64,000 bases of DNA, taken from contig NZ_CP078091.1 of assembly GCF_025917005.1 (NCBI RefSeq), positions 496,001-560,000 on the forward strand, read 5' to 3'. Made by a program: the position numbers and the translations under genes. Origin of the DNA: Porphyrobacter sp. ULC335 (GTDB taxonomy: Bacteria > Pseudomonadota > Alphaproteobacteria > Sphingomonadales > Sphingomonadaceae). Shown in pieces: positions 17,768-27,622 of the stretch. The notes beneath the pieces are model-generated. The model worked only from the letters and a program-made list of their open reading frames with translations. It did not search any database and had not been told where the DNA came from. Every line of letters starts with the position of its first letter. Position 1 is the stretch's first letter.

Positions 17768-17810
17768 GCCCGCCTCGCTTGACGTTTACGTAAACGCAAG
17801 CTAGGCGGGC
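17768..17810 (+). promoter_or_regulatory. Palindromic operator-like element upstream of etfB (LiuR-like)
   Basis: The core GTTTACGTAAAC at 17784-17795 is a perfect 12-bp palindrome inside CTTGACGTTTACGTAAACG. Flanking arms GCTTG/CAAGC and GCCCGCC/GGCGGGC extend it to a 43-base foldback. From memory, the core resembles the TTGACGTTTACGTAAA-type operators of MerR-family LiuR, which controls branched-chain amino acid catabolism and electron-transfer flavoprotein genes in proteobacteria. It could also act as a terminator hairpin for sucC, though no T-run follows. Confidence 0.55.
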
Positions 17811-17858
17811 GGCCAAGGCTGAACAGCCACGTGATTCTTTGAGAGGAAGGAACGCCCC

Positions 17859-18605
17859 ATGAAGATCCTCGTCCCCGTCAAGCGGGTGATCGATTACAAC
17901 GTCAAGCCGCGGGTCAAGGCCGATGGCACGGGCGTTGACCTTGCCAACGTCAAGATGAGCATGAACCCGTTCGACGAGATCGCGGTCGAGGAAGCCATCC
18001 GCCTCAAGGAAAAGGGTGCGGCTACCGAGATCGTGGCGATCAGCGTCGGCCCGGCCAAGGCGCAGGAAACGCTCCGCACCGCGCTCGCCATGGGCGCTGA
18101 CCGTGCGATCCTGATCGAGACCGATGAGGAAGTCGAACCGCTGGCCGTTGCCAAGATCCTCAAGGCGATTGCCGATGAGGAAGCCCCCGGCCTCGTCATC
18201 CTCGGCAAGCAGTCGATTTCGGACGATTCGAACCAGACCGGCCAGATGCTCGCTGCCCTGATGGGCCGTCCGCAGGGCACCTTTGCCAACACCGTCGAGG
18301 TTGATGGCGACAGTGTTATCGTGAAGCGCGAAGTCGATGGCGGCTTGCAGACCGTGAAGCTGGCCATGCCCGCGATCGTCACCACCGACCTTCGCCTGAA
18401 CGAGCCGCGCTATGCCTCTTTGCCGAACATCATGAAGGCCAAGCAAAAGCCGCTCGCGACCAAGACTGCTGCCGATTACGGCGTCGACCTTACCCCGCGT
18501 CTCAAGACGCTGAAGGTGCAGGAACCCGCCGTGCGTCAGGCCGGCGTGAAGGTCGCCGACGTCGCCGAGCTGGTTGGCAAGATCAAGACGCTCGGCATCG
18601 CCTAA
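17859..18605 (+). CDS. etfB: Electron transfer flavoprotein, beta subunit
   Basis: 248 residues. Partner of EtfA; holds AMP and accepts electrons from acyl-CoA dehydrogenases. Family features: [19 protein letters not shown] at the start, [19 protein letters not shown] near 30-48, [17 protein letters not shown] near 112-128 and the C-terminal [12 protein letters not shown] recognition loop near 190. GAGAGGAAGG precedes the ATG. Probably co-transcribed with etfA and controlled by the palindrome at 17768-17810, which would tie it to amino-acid or fatty-acid oxidation. Confidence 0.97.
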   Translation: MKILVPVKRVIDYNVKPRVKADGTGVDLANVKMSMNPFDEIAVEEAIRLKEKGAATEIVAISVGPAKAQETLRTALAMGADRAILIETDEEVEPLAVAKILKAIADEEAPGLVILGKQSISDDSNQTGQMLAALMGRPQGTFANTVEVDGDSVIVKREVDGGLQTVKLAMPAIVTTDLRLNEPRYASLPNIMKAKQKPLATKTAADYGVDLTPRLKTLKVQEPAVRQAGVKVADVAELVGKIKTLGIA

Positions 18606-18618
18606 GGATTAACCCCGC

Positions 18619-18691
18619 CCCCGTTCGTGTCGAGCGGAGGGCGCAGCCCGTAGTCGAGACAGGCTTCTCGACTTCGCTCGAAGCGAACGGG
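18619..18691. repeat. Inverted repeat family H between etfB and etfA
   Basis: The outer arms CCCGTTCG (18620-18627) and CGAACGGG (18684-18691) extend inward with two mismatches, and an inner GTCGAGA/TCTCGAC pair follows. Sequences of the form GTTCGTGTCGAGCG are, from memory, widespread in sphingomonad intergenic DNA. It separates two genes that must be made in equal amounts, so it probably does not block transcription. Confidence 0.7.
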
Positions 18692-18713
18692 TTTCAAGTG
18701 AGAGGTAAGTTCA

Positions 18714-19643
18714 ATGAAGACTCTCGTTCTCGTCGAACATGACAACACCAAGGTGCAGGACGCGACGCTCGCGGTCGTCACCGCCGCATCGAAGCTGGGC
18801 GAAGTGCACCTGCTGGTCGCGGGCCACAATTGCGGCTCGGTGGCCGAAGCGGCTGCGAAGATCGCGGGCGTGGGCAAGGTCCACGTTGCGGACGACGCCG
18901 CCTATGCCAACGGCCTTGCCGAAAACGTCGCACCGCTGGCTGCGGCGCTGATGGATCACCACGACGCCTTCCTCGCGGCGGCCACCACGCAGGGCAAGAA
19001 CGTGGCTCCGCGCGTCGCCGCTCACCTTGATGTGATGCAGGTCTCGGAAATTCTGTCGGTTGAAGGCCCCAAGACCTTCACCCGCCCGATCTACGCCGGA
19101 AACGCCATCGCCACCGTCGAATCGACCGATGCCAAGCTGGTGATCACCGTGCGCGGCACCGCCTTCGACAAGGCAGAAACCGAGGGCGGTTCGGGCACCA
19201 TCGAAGCTGTGGGCGGCCCCGGTGAAGCGGGCATCTCGAGCTTCGTCAGCTCGGAAATCGCCAAGAGCGAGCGTCCGGAACTGACCAGCGCGAAGATCAT
19301 CGTCTCGGGCGGCCGCGCGCTGAAGGATGCTGAGACCTTCGAAGCCGTGATCACGCCGCTCGCCGACAAGCTCGGCGCAGCCATCGGCGCGAGCCGCGCG
19401 GCGGTCGATGCGGGCTATGTCCCCAACGACTACCAGGTCGGCCAGACCGGCAAGATCGTCGCCCCCGAAGTCTACTTCGCGATCGGCATCTCCGGCGCGA
19501 TCCAGCACCTTGCCGGGATGAAGGACTCCAAGGTCATCATCGCCATCAACAAGGACGATGACGCCCCGATCTTCCAGGTCGCGGATATCGGCCTTGTGGG
19601 CGACCTGTTCACGGCCGTGCCGGAGTTGACTGCGGCGCTGTAA
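18714..19643 (+). CDS. etfA: Electron transfer flavoprotein, alpha subunit
   Basis: 309 residues. Binds FAD and passes electrons to ETF-ubiquinone oxidoreductase. The N-terminal domain starts [15 protein letters not shown]; the C-terminal FAD domain contains [50 protein letters not shown] and [15 protein letters not shown], all strongly conserved. AGAGGTAAG lies before the ATG. Ends at a clear Rho-independent terminator at 19677-19713. Confidence 0.97.
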   Translation: MKTLVLVEHDNTKVQDATLAVVTAASKLGEVHLLVAGHNCGSVAEAAAKIAGVGKVHVADDAAYANGLAENVAPLAAALMDHHDAFLAAATTQGKNVAPRVAAHLDVMQVSEILSVEGPKTFTRPIYAGNAIATVESTDAKLVITVRGTAFDKAETEGGSGTIEAVGGPGEAGISSFVSSEIAKSERPELTSAKIIVSGGRALKDAETFEAVITPLADKLGAAIGASRAAVDAGYVPNDYQVGQTGKIVAPEVYFAIGISGAIQHLAGMKDSKVIIAINKDDDAPIFQVADIGLVGDLFTAVPELTAAL

Positions 19644-19676
19644 GCGTCCCGGCTCTAGCAGCTTGTAAATATGGGA

Positions 19677-19713
19677 AACCTCCGGCAGGTTCTGCGCCTG
19701 CCGGAGGTTTTTT
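19677..19713 (+). terminator. Rho-independent terminator of etfA whose stem holds the next gene's ribosome binding site
   Basis: A 13-bp perfect stem (19677-19689 with 19697-19709), a 7-base loop and six T (19708-19713). The right arm contains GGAGG at 19703-19707, seven bases before the ATG at 19715. The hairpin thus both ends the etf transcript and hides the Shine-Dalgarno of the following gene in any read-through RNA. Confidence 0.92.
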
Positions 19714-19714
19714 C

Positions 19715-20611
19715 ATGCGCCACGTCGCCACCACCCTCGCCGCACTTGCCGCCGCGATCAGTCCTGTCTCGGCCGCCGAGCCCGTGGTGCTCGCGCCGGG
19801 CGGCAAATGGGTCGCGGACTTCGCCAAGGACAAGTGCCGGCTGGTGCGCTTCTTCGGGCCGGAGTCCGCGCGCAATGTCATGATCCTCGAGCAGTACGAG
19901 CCGGGTGAAAGGTTCGCTCTGTTGTTCGGCGGCCCTGCTTTCGGCTCTATCAGCGCGCGCAGGGAAAGCACCGTCCGCTTCCTTGCAGACGGCGCGCCGA
20001 CGAAGGCGGAGCCGCTGGTCGGCCCAATGGACGGCTATGGCCGCTCGCTGTTATACCTCAGCGTGGCGCTGGCCGAATCCGGGGCCAAGCCCGATCCCAA
20101 GGCCCCCGCCAAGGCCCCCGCGCTGCTCGACACGGCGCTCGCCGCGCAGGTGCAGTTTGTCGAGGTCTCCGATGGCCCCGGCACAGTGCGGCTGATAACC
20201 GGGCCACTCGAAGGCGCTGCCAAGGTGATGAACCAGTGCACGCTTGATCTGCTGGGCACCTGGGGGCTCGATCCCGAACAGCACCGCACCGCCACCCGTC
20301 GCCCGCAGTTAGCGAACCAGCAGTCGGTGACCGAAAAGCTCGGCCAGACCATTCCGTGGCAAAAGCTGGACAATGGCAACGGCACCGATGCCTTGCGCAT
20401 CCGCCTGATCACCTCGGCCGATGGCAAGGTGGAAAGCTGCACACTGGTCGAAAGCCCCGACCCCAGGATCACCGAGCGCATGTGCAAGAGCCTTGCGAAG
20501 GCGCAGGTGGAGCCGGGGCTGGATTCCGCCGGACAGCCGATGCGCTCTCATATCACCATCAACATCTTCGTCGGCGCACCCATCACCGTCACGAAGGTGA
20601 TCGGGACCTAG
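19715..20611 (+). CDS. Secreted protein with a TonB-C-like C-terminal domain
   Basis: 298 residues. A Sec signal peptide ends near residue 21 (AAISPVSAAEP). The central part is not recognisable (ALLFGGPAFGS, LDTALAAQVQFVEVSD). The last ~95 residues resemble a TonB C-terminal domain: LRIRLITSADGKVESCTLVESP, then ERMCKSLAKAQVEPGLDSAG and a closing strand SHITINIFVG; the two cysteines there may form a disulfide. There is no TonB-type membrane anchor, so it is a periplasmic member of the fold, of unknown role. Its ribosome binding site lies inside the etfA terminator stem. Confidence 0.7.
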   Translation: MRHVATTLAALAAAISPVSAAEPVVLAPGGKWVADFAKDKCRLVRFFGPESARNVMILEQYEPGERFALLFGGPAFGSISARRESTVRFLADGAPTKAEPLVGPMDGYGRSLLYLSVALAESGAKPDPKAPAKAPALLDTALAAQVQFVEVSDGPGTVRLITGPLEGAAKVMNQCTLDLLGTWGLDPEQHRTATRRPQLANQQSVTEKLGQTIPWQKLDNGNGTDALRIRLITSADGKVESCTLVESPDPRITERMCKSLAKAQVEPGLDSAGQPMRSHITINIFVGAPITVTKVIGT

Positions 20612-20621
20612 AGCCCTCTCT

Positions 20622-21914
20622 CTAGAGCACCGTATTGATGAAGTGCAGCGTCATGCCGACGAGCCCGCCCACCAGCGTGCCGTTGATGCGGATGAACTGG
20701 AGGTCGCGGCCAACGGCGCCTTCGACGCGGTCGGTGATGGTGCGGGCATCCCATCGCTTGACCGTTTCTGACACTAGCCGGACGATCTGGTCACCATAAC
20801 GGGTCGCCACGCCAACCGCCGTGCGGCGGGCGAAGCGGTTGATCTGGAGTTGCAGGCGCTCGTCCGCTTGCAGGACCTGTCCGAGTTCAGAGAGCATGTT
20901 GCGCATTTCCTCGCCCATGCCGCTTTCGGGATCGCGCGCGCGGGAAATCAGCGAGCGGCGGATGCGCTCCCACACGCCGGTCCACCATACAGCCACGGCG
21001 GGGTTGGCAATCAGGTCGCGCTTCATCTCCTCAACCTTGGCGCGGGTCTCGGGATCATGCTGCAAATCCTGTCCGAGCTTCGCCAGACCTTCCTCGATCT
21101 TGCCGCGCAGGGGGTGGTCGGGGTTCACCAGCACCTCGGCCAGCAGCTTGTACAGCCCGTCCAGCACGCTGGAGGAGATGGTCTTGTCGATCCCCGCCCA
21201 GCGCAGCACGCCCGCAACGCGCTGGTGGATGATCTCGCGCAGGGTTTCCTCGTTATCCTCGATCGTCAGCCCGGCCCAGCGCACGAAGCCATCAATCAGC
21301 GGTTGGTGGCGCTTGTCGGCCATGGTGGTCTCGATCATCCGGCCGGCGAGCGGCGCGATGTCGAGTTTCGCCAGCTGACCCGCGAGGCCAGAGCGCACCT
21401 GATTGCCGAGCCGGTCGGGATCGAGCGATTCGAGCACCTCGGCCAGCAGTTCCGCCGCACCGCTGGTGATGCGTGAGCGGTGGTCGGTGCCGCCGCGTTC
21501 GGGCGAGGCTGCTAGGAACTCGCCCGCTGCCTTGGCGATGTTCATCCCCGCCATGCGCCGCGCGACGACCGCGGGGGTGAGGAAATTCTCGCGCAGGAAT
21601 TGCGCCATAGTCTCGGCGATGCGGTCCTTGTTTTCGGGGATGATCGCGGTGTGCGGGATCGGCAGGCCGAGCGGATGGCGGAACAGCGCGGTGACCGCGA
21701 ACCAGTCGGCAAGGCCGCCCACCATTGCCGCTTCGGCAAAGGCGTTGAGATAGCCCCAAGCCGGGTGGCCGGTGGTGGCAAGGCCATGGGTGGCGATAAA
21801 CAGCACCGCCATCGCAGCGAGCATCCCGGTCGCCGTCCAGCGCATCCGCCTTGCGCGGTCGACCGTAAGCGGCTGGCCGCCGAACGTCAGGGGCCTCAGA
21901 GAGCGCGTCGCCAT
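20622..21914 (-). CDS. DUF445 family membrane protein
   Basis: 430 residues. Membrane helices near 26-46 (ATGMLAAMAVLFIATHGLA) and at the very C-terminus (GTLVGGLVGMTLHFINTVL), with a long helical middle. GYLNAFAEAAMVGGLADWFA, VTALFRHPLGLPIPHTAI and the repeated GRMIE/LVNPDH-type blocks identify DUF445 (YjiN-like). No biochemical function is established for the family. Monocistronic; its stop is 10 bases from the convergent secreted-protein gene. Confidence 0.9.
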   Translation of the reverse strand: MATRSLRPLTFGGQPLTVDRARRMRWTATGMLAAMAVLFIATHGLATTGHPAWGYLNAFAEAAMVGGLADWFAVTALFRHPLGLPIPHTAIIPENKDRIAETMAQFLRENFLTPAVVARRMAGMNIAKAAGEFLAASPERGGTDHRSRITSGAAELLAEVLESLDPDRLGNQVRSGLAGQLAKLDIAPLAGRMIETTMADKRHQPLIDGFVRWAGLTIEDNEETLREIIHQRVAGVLRWAGIDKTISSSVLDGLYKLLAEVLVNPDHPLRGKIEEGLAKLGQDLQHDPETRAKVEEMKRDLIANPAVAVWWTGVWERIRRSLISRARDPESGMGEEMRNMLSELGQVLQADERLQLQINRFARRTAVGVATRYGDQIVRLVSETVKRWDARTITDRVEGAVGRDLQFIRINGTLVGGLVGMTLHFINTVL

Positions 21915-21962
21915 AGCAAGGGCCTTAGCGCGGTTGGGGCGTGGCAGTCACGCCCTAACGCG

Positions 21963-24900
21963 TCATTCCGCCGGTTCGTGGCCGGGAGGGAGCTTGGCAA
22001 GTCCCGGGAACGGACGGTCGGCCGCGACCTCGATGCCGCGGTTTTCGTCGCCCGGCTTGTAGGTCAGCATCTTCCCTCGCAGCCATGGGCCGACGCGCTT
22101 TTCGAAGCTGTCTGCCAGGCTGAAGCCCGCGGGCACGATCAGCAGGGTGAGCAGGGTCGAAAGCACCAGCCCGCCGATCACCACGATGCCCATCGGCTGG
22201 CGCCACGCCCCGTCGCCCGAAAGCGACAGCGCCACCGGCACCATGCCTGCGGTCATCGCCACGGTGGTCATCACGATCGGCTGCGCACGCTTGTGGCCCG
22301 CATCCAGGATCGCATCGATCTGGCCGACTCCCTTGTTCATCTCCTCGATCGCGAAGTCGATCAGCAGGATCGAGTTCTTCGACACGATGCCGAGCAGCAA
22401 CAGGATACCGATATACACCGGCATCGAGTTCGGCTGACCGATCAGCCAGATCAGCAGGATACCGCCGAGCGGGGCGAGCGCGAGCGAGGTCATGTTCACC
22501 AGCGGACTCATCAACCGCTTGTAGAGGAGCACAAGCACGGCAAACACCAGCAGCACGCCAGCGGTCACAGCGATGATGAGGTTCTGCACCAGCTCCTGCT
22601 GCCACTCTTCTTCGCCCACCACATCGCGAATCACGCCGAGGGGCAGGTTCTGGAGGACCGGCAGCGCATCGATCTGCGCCTGCGCATCGCCCTTCAACAC
22701 TCCGGAGGCAAGGTCTGCGCCCACCAGCACACGGCGGTTCTGGTTGTAACGCTGGATCGCGGTCGGGCCCGAACCGAAGGTGATGTCGGCCACCCGGCTC
22801 AGCGGCACCGATCCGCCATTGGCGAGCGGCACGGGCAGGTTCTCGATTGTGCGGTAATCCGTGCGCGCCTCGGCCGACAGGCGCACGACGATCGGGATCT
22901 GACGGTCCGACAGCGAGAAGCGCGCGGCGTTCTGCTCGATCTCGCCCAAGGTCGCGATGCGGATCGTTTGCGACAGCGCAGCAGTGGTGATGCCCAGTTC
23001 GGCAGCGATCTTGCCGCGCGGCGTGATGATGATTTCGGGACGGTTCAAGTCCGCGCTGATGCGCGGCGCAACAAGCGTGTTGAGCCCGCGCATCTCCTCG
23101 ACAAGCCGCGCCGCGGTCTGATCGAGCAGCACCGGATCGGAGCCGGCCAGCATCACGGTCATGTCGCGGCCCGAGCCGAAGCCGCCCGATTGCGACTGGA
23201 ACCGCACGCGCGCATCGGCAATCTTGGCGAGGTCGGGCGCAATCTCGCGCTCGAACTCGACCGACGAGCGGGCGCGATCTTCCTTGAGCTTGACGAAGAT
23301 CGACGAGGTATCGCCCAGCCGGATACGTTCGAGCAGGCGTTCAACCTCGGGCTCGCCGCGCAAGCGGTTGGCGACACTGTTCACGACCCGCTTGGTTTCG
23401 GCGAGCGTGGTGCCGGGCACCATTTCGATTTCGACGCGGCTGTTCTCGTCGTCGATCGTGGGCTGGAACTGGCCAGGGATCAGCCCGAACAGCAAGATCG
23501 TCACCAGCAGGGAGAACCAGCCGATACCGAGCATCCAGATGCGGTGGTCGTAGAATCGTGCCGTCAGCCAGCGCTGGTTGCGGGCAAAGGCACTGCCGCC
23601 GCCGCTTGGTGCCTCGATCGCCTTGAAAGCGGCGAAGGCGGCAAGGAAGGACAACAGCGAAACCAGCAGCACGATCACAATTTCGAACAGCTTGGCGACG
23701 AGCTTGTGGACGGTCGCATTCGTGTCGGCGGAGACCGCGGTCGCGATCTGCTTGTGCACGTCGAGCCCGATCAGACCCTTCCACGCACCGCTCACCGAGC
23801 CATTGGCGAATTCGAACATGGCTAGCGCAGGCACCACCAGCAGAACGATGACGGTCAGCAGCAGCGAGAATACATAGGCTACCCGCCTGCGCGGGCCGGT
23901 CAGTCCGGCGCGGCGCGCCGTCATCTTGCCCTTGTCGAGTGTCCAGGCCAGCACCCGCATATAGGCGTTGATCGCCGGCCCCTCGCCATGTTCGGCAATG
24001 CCTTTGGACTTGAGGAAATAGGCCGCCATCAGCGGCGTCACCATGCGCGCGACGGCCAGCGACATCAGCACCGCGACCACCACCGTGATCCCGAAGTTCT
24101 GGAAGAACTGGCCCGAAATGCCCGGCATCAGGCCCACCGGCAGGAACACCGCGACGATGCAGAAACTGGTAGCGACCACCGGAAGGCCGATTTCGTCGGC
24201 AGCGTCGATGCTTGCCTGATAGGCCGATTTGCCCATCCGCATATGTCTGACGATGTTCTCGATTTCCACGATCGCATCGTCGACCAGCACCCCCGCGACC
24301 AGCGCGAGCGCGAGCAGCGAGAGGAAGTTGAGGTTGAAGCCGAGCAGATCCATGAACCAGAAGGTCGGGATTGCCGAAAGCGGGATCGCCACCGCGCTGA
24401 TGAAGGTCGCGCGCCAATCGCGCAGGAACAGGAACACCACGACCACGGCCAGAACCGCGCCTTCGACCAGTGCCCACATCGAGGACTTGTACTGGCCGCG
24501 CGTATAGGTGGTGCTGGTCGAGAACTTGATGAACTTGACGCCCGGATTCTCGGCCTCGATCTTGTCCATCTCCTCCAGCGCCGCATCATAGACCGTGAGG
24601 TCCGATGCGCCGCGCGCGCGGTTCATCAGGAAGTTGACGACCTCCTTGCCGCCGACCTCGGAAATCGAGGTGCGCTCGGAATAGCCGTCGCGCACTTGTG
24701 CAATATCGGCGAGCCGCACGGTGCGCCCGCCACCAAGCTGCAACTGGGTCTGCGAAAGCTGGAACGCGGTGTCCGAATTGCCCAGCACCCGCAGCGACTG
24801 CCGCGTGCCGCCGATTTCGGCCAGACCGCCCGCAGCGTCGAGATTGCCCTGACGCAGCGCGGCGTTGATCTGCGAGGCGGTAACGCCAAAGGACTGCATC

Positions 24901-25484
24901 CGCGACGGATCGAGAATAACCTCGATCTGCCGGTCGACCCCGCCGATGCGCTGAACCTCGGCCATGCCCTCGATCTTGAGCAGCCGCTTGGCGACGGTGT
25001 CGTCGACGAACCAGCTCAATTGTTCGAGCGTCATGTCATTGGCTTCGACTCCGACATAGCCGATCGGCTCGCCCACGACGTCGACCTTGGAGACCTGTGG
25101 TTCGAGAATGCCGTCGGGCAAGCTGCCGCGGACCGAATCAATCGCTGTCTCGACCTCGTTGACCGCTTCGATCAGGTTGGTGCCGATCTCGAACTCGACG
25201 AAGGTCTGCGAGCTACCTTCGCGTGCGGTCGACTGGATCGAATTGACCCCGCTGATCGAGCGCAGCGCGCTTTCGACCCGCTGCGTGATCTGGTTCTCGA
25301 TTTCGGTCGGCGAGGCGCCCGGCTGGGAGATGTTGACGATCACCGCCGGAAAATCGACGTCCGGGTTGTTGGTCACGTCCATCCGCATAAAGCTGACGAT
25401 CCCGGCAAACAGCAGGCCGGTGAAGAAGACGAGCGGGATCACCGGGTTGCGGATCGACCAGGCCGAGATGTCGCGAAGTGCCAT
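21963..25484 (-). CDS. RND efflux transporter permease with extra membrane segments
   Basis: 1173 residues, against about 1040 for AcrB-type permeases. Proton-driven export across the envelope. Family features: N-terminal helix and [13 protein letters not shown], paired periplasmic loops, and the proton-relay aspartates D402-D403 in [13 protein letters not shown] of the fourth helix. Residues about 525-650 form an insertion with two further hydrophobic segments ([20 protein letters not shown] and [20 protein letters not shown]) between the first and second halves. It lies 75 bases after the adaptor gene; no outer-membrane TolC-type gene adjoins. Probably HAE1 type; the substrate is unknown. 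Confidence 0.92.
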   Translation of the reverse strand: MALRDISAWSIRNPVIPLVFFTGLLFAGIVSFMRMDVTNNPDVDFPAVIVNISQPGASPTEIENQITQRVESALRSISGVNSIQSTAREGSSQTFVEFEIGTNLIEAVNEVETAIDSVRGSLPDGILEPQVSKVDVVGEPIGYVGVEANDMTLEQLSWFVDDTVAKRLLKIEGMAEVQRIGGVDRQIEVILDPSRMQSFGVTASQINAALRQGNLDAAGGLAEIGGTRQSLRVLGNSDTAFQLSQTQLQLGGGRTVRLADIAQVRDGYSERTSISEVGGKEVVNFLMNRARGASDLTVYDAALEEMDKIEAENPGVKFIKFSTSTTYTRGQYKSSMWALVEGAVLAVVVVFLFLRDWRATFISAVAIPLSAIPTFWFMDLLGFNLNFLSLLALALVAGVLVDDAIVEIENIVRHMRMGKSAYQASIDAADEIGLPVVATSFCIVAVFLPVGLMPGISGQFFQNFGITVVVAVLMSLAVARMVTPLMAAYFLKSKGIAEHGEGPAINAYMRVLAWTLDKGKMTARRAGLTGPRRRVAYVFSLLLTVIVLLVVPALAMFEFANGSVSGAWKGLIGLDVHKQIATAVSADTNATVHKLVAKLFEIVIVLLVSLLSFLAAFAAFKAIEAPSGGGSAFARNQRWLTARFYDHRIWMLGIGWFSLLVTILLFGLIPGQFQPTIDDENSRVEIEMVPGTTLAETKRVVNSVANRLRGEPEVERLLERIRLGDTSSIFVKLKEDRARSSVEFEREIAPDLAKIADARVRFQSQSGGFGSGRDMTVMLAGSDPVLLDQTAARLVEEMRGLNTLVAPRISADLNRPEIIITPRGKIAAELGITTAALSQTIRIATLGEIEQNAARFSLSDRQIPIVVRLSAEARTDYRTIENLPVPLANGGSVPLSRVADITFGSGPTAIQRYNQNRRVLVGADLASGVLKGDAQAQIDALPVLQNLPLGVIRDVVGEEEWQQELVQNLIIAVTAGVLLVFAVLVLLYKRLMSPLVNMTSLALAPLGGILLIWLIGQPNSMPVYIGILLLLGIVSKNSILLIDFAIEEMNKGVGQIDAILDAGHKRAQPIVMTTVAMTAGMVPVALSLSGDGAWRQPMGIVVIGGLVLSTLLTLLIVPAGFSLADSFEKRVGPWLRGKMLTYKPGDENRGIEVAADRPFPGLAKLPPGHEPAE

Positions 25485-25559
25485 GATATTCCTGCCTGTA
25501 TTTCGCCGATCCGGTGCTCCCTGCCAGTTACGCGGCGAACCGCAGCAGGGATGGACGCC

Positions 25560-26750
25560 TTACTTCTTCTGGACTTGCGGGTTGACCGTTTCGCCCGGGT
25601 TGAGGAATCCGCCGGCGCGCAGCACCACACGTTCCTTGCCCGTCAAACCCCCGATGATCGCGATGCCCTGCGCGGTCACGGCGCCGGTCTTGACCGCGCG
25701 GCGCGCCGCCTTGTTGTCACTGCCGACAACGTAGACGAAGCTGCCCTGGGAATCGGCCAGCACCGCGCTTTCGGGAAGGACCGTTGCGGTAAAGCTGCCA
25801 CTGTTGATCCGCGCTGTGGCAAAGCCGCCGGGGCGCAATTCAGGCGCGAAGGACAGGGCAATACGCGCCGTACCCTGACGGGAGGCTTGATCGATCACCG
25901 GGGCCACCTGCCAGACCTGCCCGGTGAACTGCTTGTCAGATCCAGTGGGGATGATGGTCGCCGGAGTTCCGACCGAGATCTTGGCGAGCTGTTCCTCGGA
26001 AAGCTGCGCGAGCATTTCCATCTCGCCGCCGCTGGCGATGGTGAACAGGGCCGGGCTGCCCGCGCCGACCGTCTGGCCGGGTTCGACACTGCGCGACAGC
26101 ACATAGCCCGTCGCCGGCGCGAGGATGTTGAGCCGCTGGTTGCGCGCACGCTGCTCACCCAGTTGCGCCTGGGCGACCTTGACGCGGGCGACGGCGGCAT
26201 CACGGGTGGAGGTCAGCCGGTCAACATCGGCCTTGGAGACGAACCCGCGCGCCACCAGTTGCAGGGCGCGGTCGAGATTGGCCTGCGCGAGATTGGCATC
26301 GGCCTTGGCGACTTCGATCTGCGCGGACTGGGCGGCGGCCTGCTGAACCTGCACCGAACGGTCGATCACCACCAGCACCTGCCCCTGCTGCACCCAGTCA
26401 CCCGCATCGACAGTCACGCGCAGCACCTGCCCGCCTTCACCAACGACGCCAACCGGCATCGGGCGGCGCGCAGCAAGCGTGCCGGGCGCTTCGATCTCGC
26501 CGGCCACCGTGGTGGTGCCGGGGGTGACGACCGTAACCGAAGGCGATTGGGAATTGTCGTCATCAACCGCCACGGGCTCTCCGCCCGCGAGGGCAAAATA
26601 GCCCGCGATCAACAGCAACAGCACAAACAATCCGAGTCCGCCGACGATCAGCCAGCGCGGAATTGCAGGCGCGCCAAGCGTGCGCGCACCGGAAAACTCG
26701 GTGGTCACCCCGTCGGCGGCTTCTGCCGTGATCGTCGTCTCGTAATTCAT
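25560..26750 (-). CDS. RND efflux periplasmic adaptor (membrane fusion protein)
   Basis: 396 residues from the ATG at 26750, which has GAAGGAA upstream. One membrane anchor near 35-57 (WLIVGGLGLFVLLLLIAGYF), then barrel-sandwich lipoyl halves (VGEGGQVLRVTVDAGDWVQQ), an alpha hairpin (AQSAQIEVAKADANLAQANL), the second lipoyl half (ILAPATGYVLSR) and a beta-barrel. It links the permease encoded next to an outer-membrane channel. The unusually long acidic N-terminus before the anchor (NYETTITAEAADGVTTEF) is not typical. Transcribed first from the promoter at 26806-26834. Confidence 0.93.
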   Translation of the reverse strand: MNYETTITAEAADGVTTEFSGARTLGAPAIPRWLIVGGLGLFVLLLLIAGYFALAGGEPVAVDDDNSQSPSVTVVTPGTTTVAGEIEAPGTLAARRPMPVGVVGEGGQVLRVTVDAGDWVQQGQVLVVIDRSVQVQQAAAQSAQIEVAKADANLAQANLDRALQLVARGFVSKADVDRLTSTRDAAVARVKVAQAQLGEQRARNQRLNILAPATGYVLSRSVEPGQTVGAGSPALFTIASGGEMEMLAQLSEEQLAKISVGTPATIIPTGSDKQFTGQVWQVAPVIDQASRQGTARIALSFAPELRPGGFATARINSGSFTATVLPESAVLADSQGSFVYVVGSDNKAARRAVKTGAVTAQGIAIIGGLTGKERVVLRAGGFLNPGETVNPQVQKK

Positions 26751-26805
26751 TGCCGTTCCTTCACCCGGACCAGTGCCGCGCAGAGCGCCTGACCGATCGC
26801 CAAGT

Positions 26806-26834
26806 GTATTACTTACATAAGTCACCAAGTGCAA
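26806..26834 (-). promoter_or_regulatory. Sigma-70-type promoter with internal palindromic operator for the RND operon
   Basis: On the minus strand TTGCAC (26829-26834) and TAATAC (26806-26811) are spaced by 17 bases, a good -35/-10 pair about 50 bases before the adaptor ATG. The palindrome ACTTA-CA-TAAGT (26811-26822) fills most of the spacer, and CCAAGTG occurs as a direct repeat on both sides (26800-26806 and 26825-26831). This is the usual place for a TetR/MarR-type repressor site; no such repressor gene is adjacent. Confidence 0.65.
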
Positions 26835-26919
26835 CGCCTGATAGAATGCCGTGGCTGTTGCCGCAACTTACGGATCGACCGATGACTTTCAGCCTAGACG
26901 AAGGGCGGCGGCACACATT

Positions 26920-27192
26920 TCAGCGCACCCGGCCGCGCTGCACCAGATTGACGATTCCGAGCAATATCACCGCACCCAGCAGCGCGCCGACCACGCCCGA
27001 CCAATCCGGCGGCCACGCGCCGATTGTTCCGCCACCGGTGATGAAGGACAGCACGCTGTTGCCGATGAACGAGCCGAGCACGCCGACAATGATGTTGAGC
27101 AGCACGCCCATCGAGGCATCGCGCCGCATCATCAGGCTGGCCAGCCAGCCGATCACGCCGCCCATGATGATGAACCAGATGATTCCCAGCAT
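26920..27192 (-). CDS. GlsB/YeaQ/YmgE family stress-response membrane protein
   Basis: 90 residues from ATG 27192, chosen because GGAGG lies six bases upstream; a TTG at 27207 would put the ribosome binding site inside the gene. Three hydrophobic segments (IIWFIIMGGVIGWLASLM, LLNIIVGVLGSFIG, VVGALLGAVILLGIVNLV) with the glycine pattern of the transglycosylase-associated family. The family is induced by stress in several bacteria; its molecular role is unclear. Divergent spacer to the RND promoter; the 130-base spacer to sciP holds a CTGCCCG/CGGGCAG hairpin at 27263-27286. Confidence 0.85.
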   Translation of the reverse strand: MLGIIWFIIMGGVIGWLASLMMRRDASMGVLLNIIVGVLGSFIGNSVLSFITGGGTIGAWPPDWSGVVGALLGAVILLGIVNLVQRGRVR

Positions 27193-27322
27193 CACGATCC
27201 TCCGCAAGCTGCCGCGCGCCGACCGGCGACGCTTCAGGACGGAGAGTGACGCGAATCAGCGACTGCCCGCAACGCTTTACGGGCAGGGCGTGATTGTGGC
27301 GGGATAAACCGAGCGCTGCGCG

Positions 27323-27622
27323 TCAGTACTTCAGCTGGCGCTCGTATAGGTCGCGGTAGTGCTGGATCTTGGTGACGCGCAAACCGTGCATCCCCGACCG
27401 GTCCACCGCCCGCTGCCACGAGGCAAATTCCTCGAGCGTCAGGCCGTAGCGGGCGAGCGCCTCGTCAAGTGTCAGCAGCCCGCCATTGACGGCGGCCACG
27501 ACCTCGGCCTTGCGCCGCACGACCCAGCGCTTGGTTTCCGGAGCAGGCAGATCGGCAAGGGTCAGCGGCTCGCCGAGGGGGCCGATAACCTGTGCGGGGC
27601 GGATGTCCTGGTTCTCAATCAT
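27323..27622 (-). CDS. sciP: CtrA inhibitor SciP (DUF1153)
   Basis: 99 residues. VIGPLGEPLTLADLP, then TKRWVVRRKAEVVAAVNGG, LLTLDEALARYGLTLEEF and SWQRAVDRSGMHGLRVTKIQ make up the whole DUF1153 helix-turn-helix unit. In Caulobacter, SciP binds the cell-cycle regulator CtrA and blocks its promoters; the same role is expected here. Its ATG overlaps the stop of the gene before it (ATGA), so the two proteins are likely made together. The C-terminal YRDLYERQLKY is typical. Confidence 0.93.
   Translation of the reverse strand: MIENQDIRPAQVIGPLGEPLTLADLPAPETKRWVVRRKAEVVAAVNGGLLTLDEALARYGLTLEEFASWQRAVDRSGMHGLRVTKIQHYRDLYERQLKY

Noticed and set aside
27263-27286. Terminator after sciP
   Set aside because: The 7-bp stem has a 10-base loop and no T-run, too weak to call.
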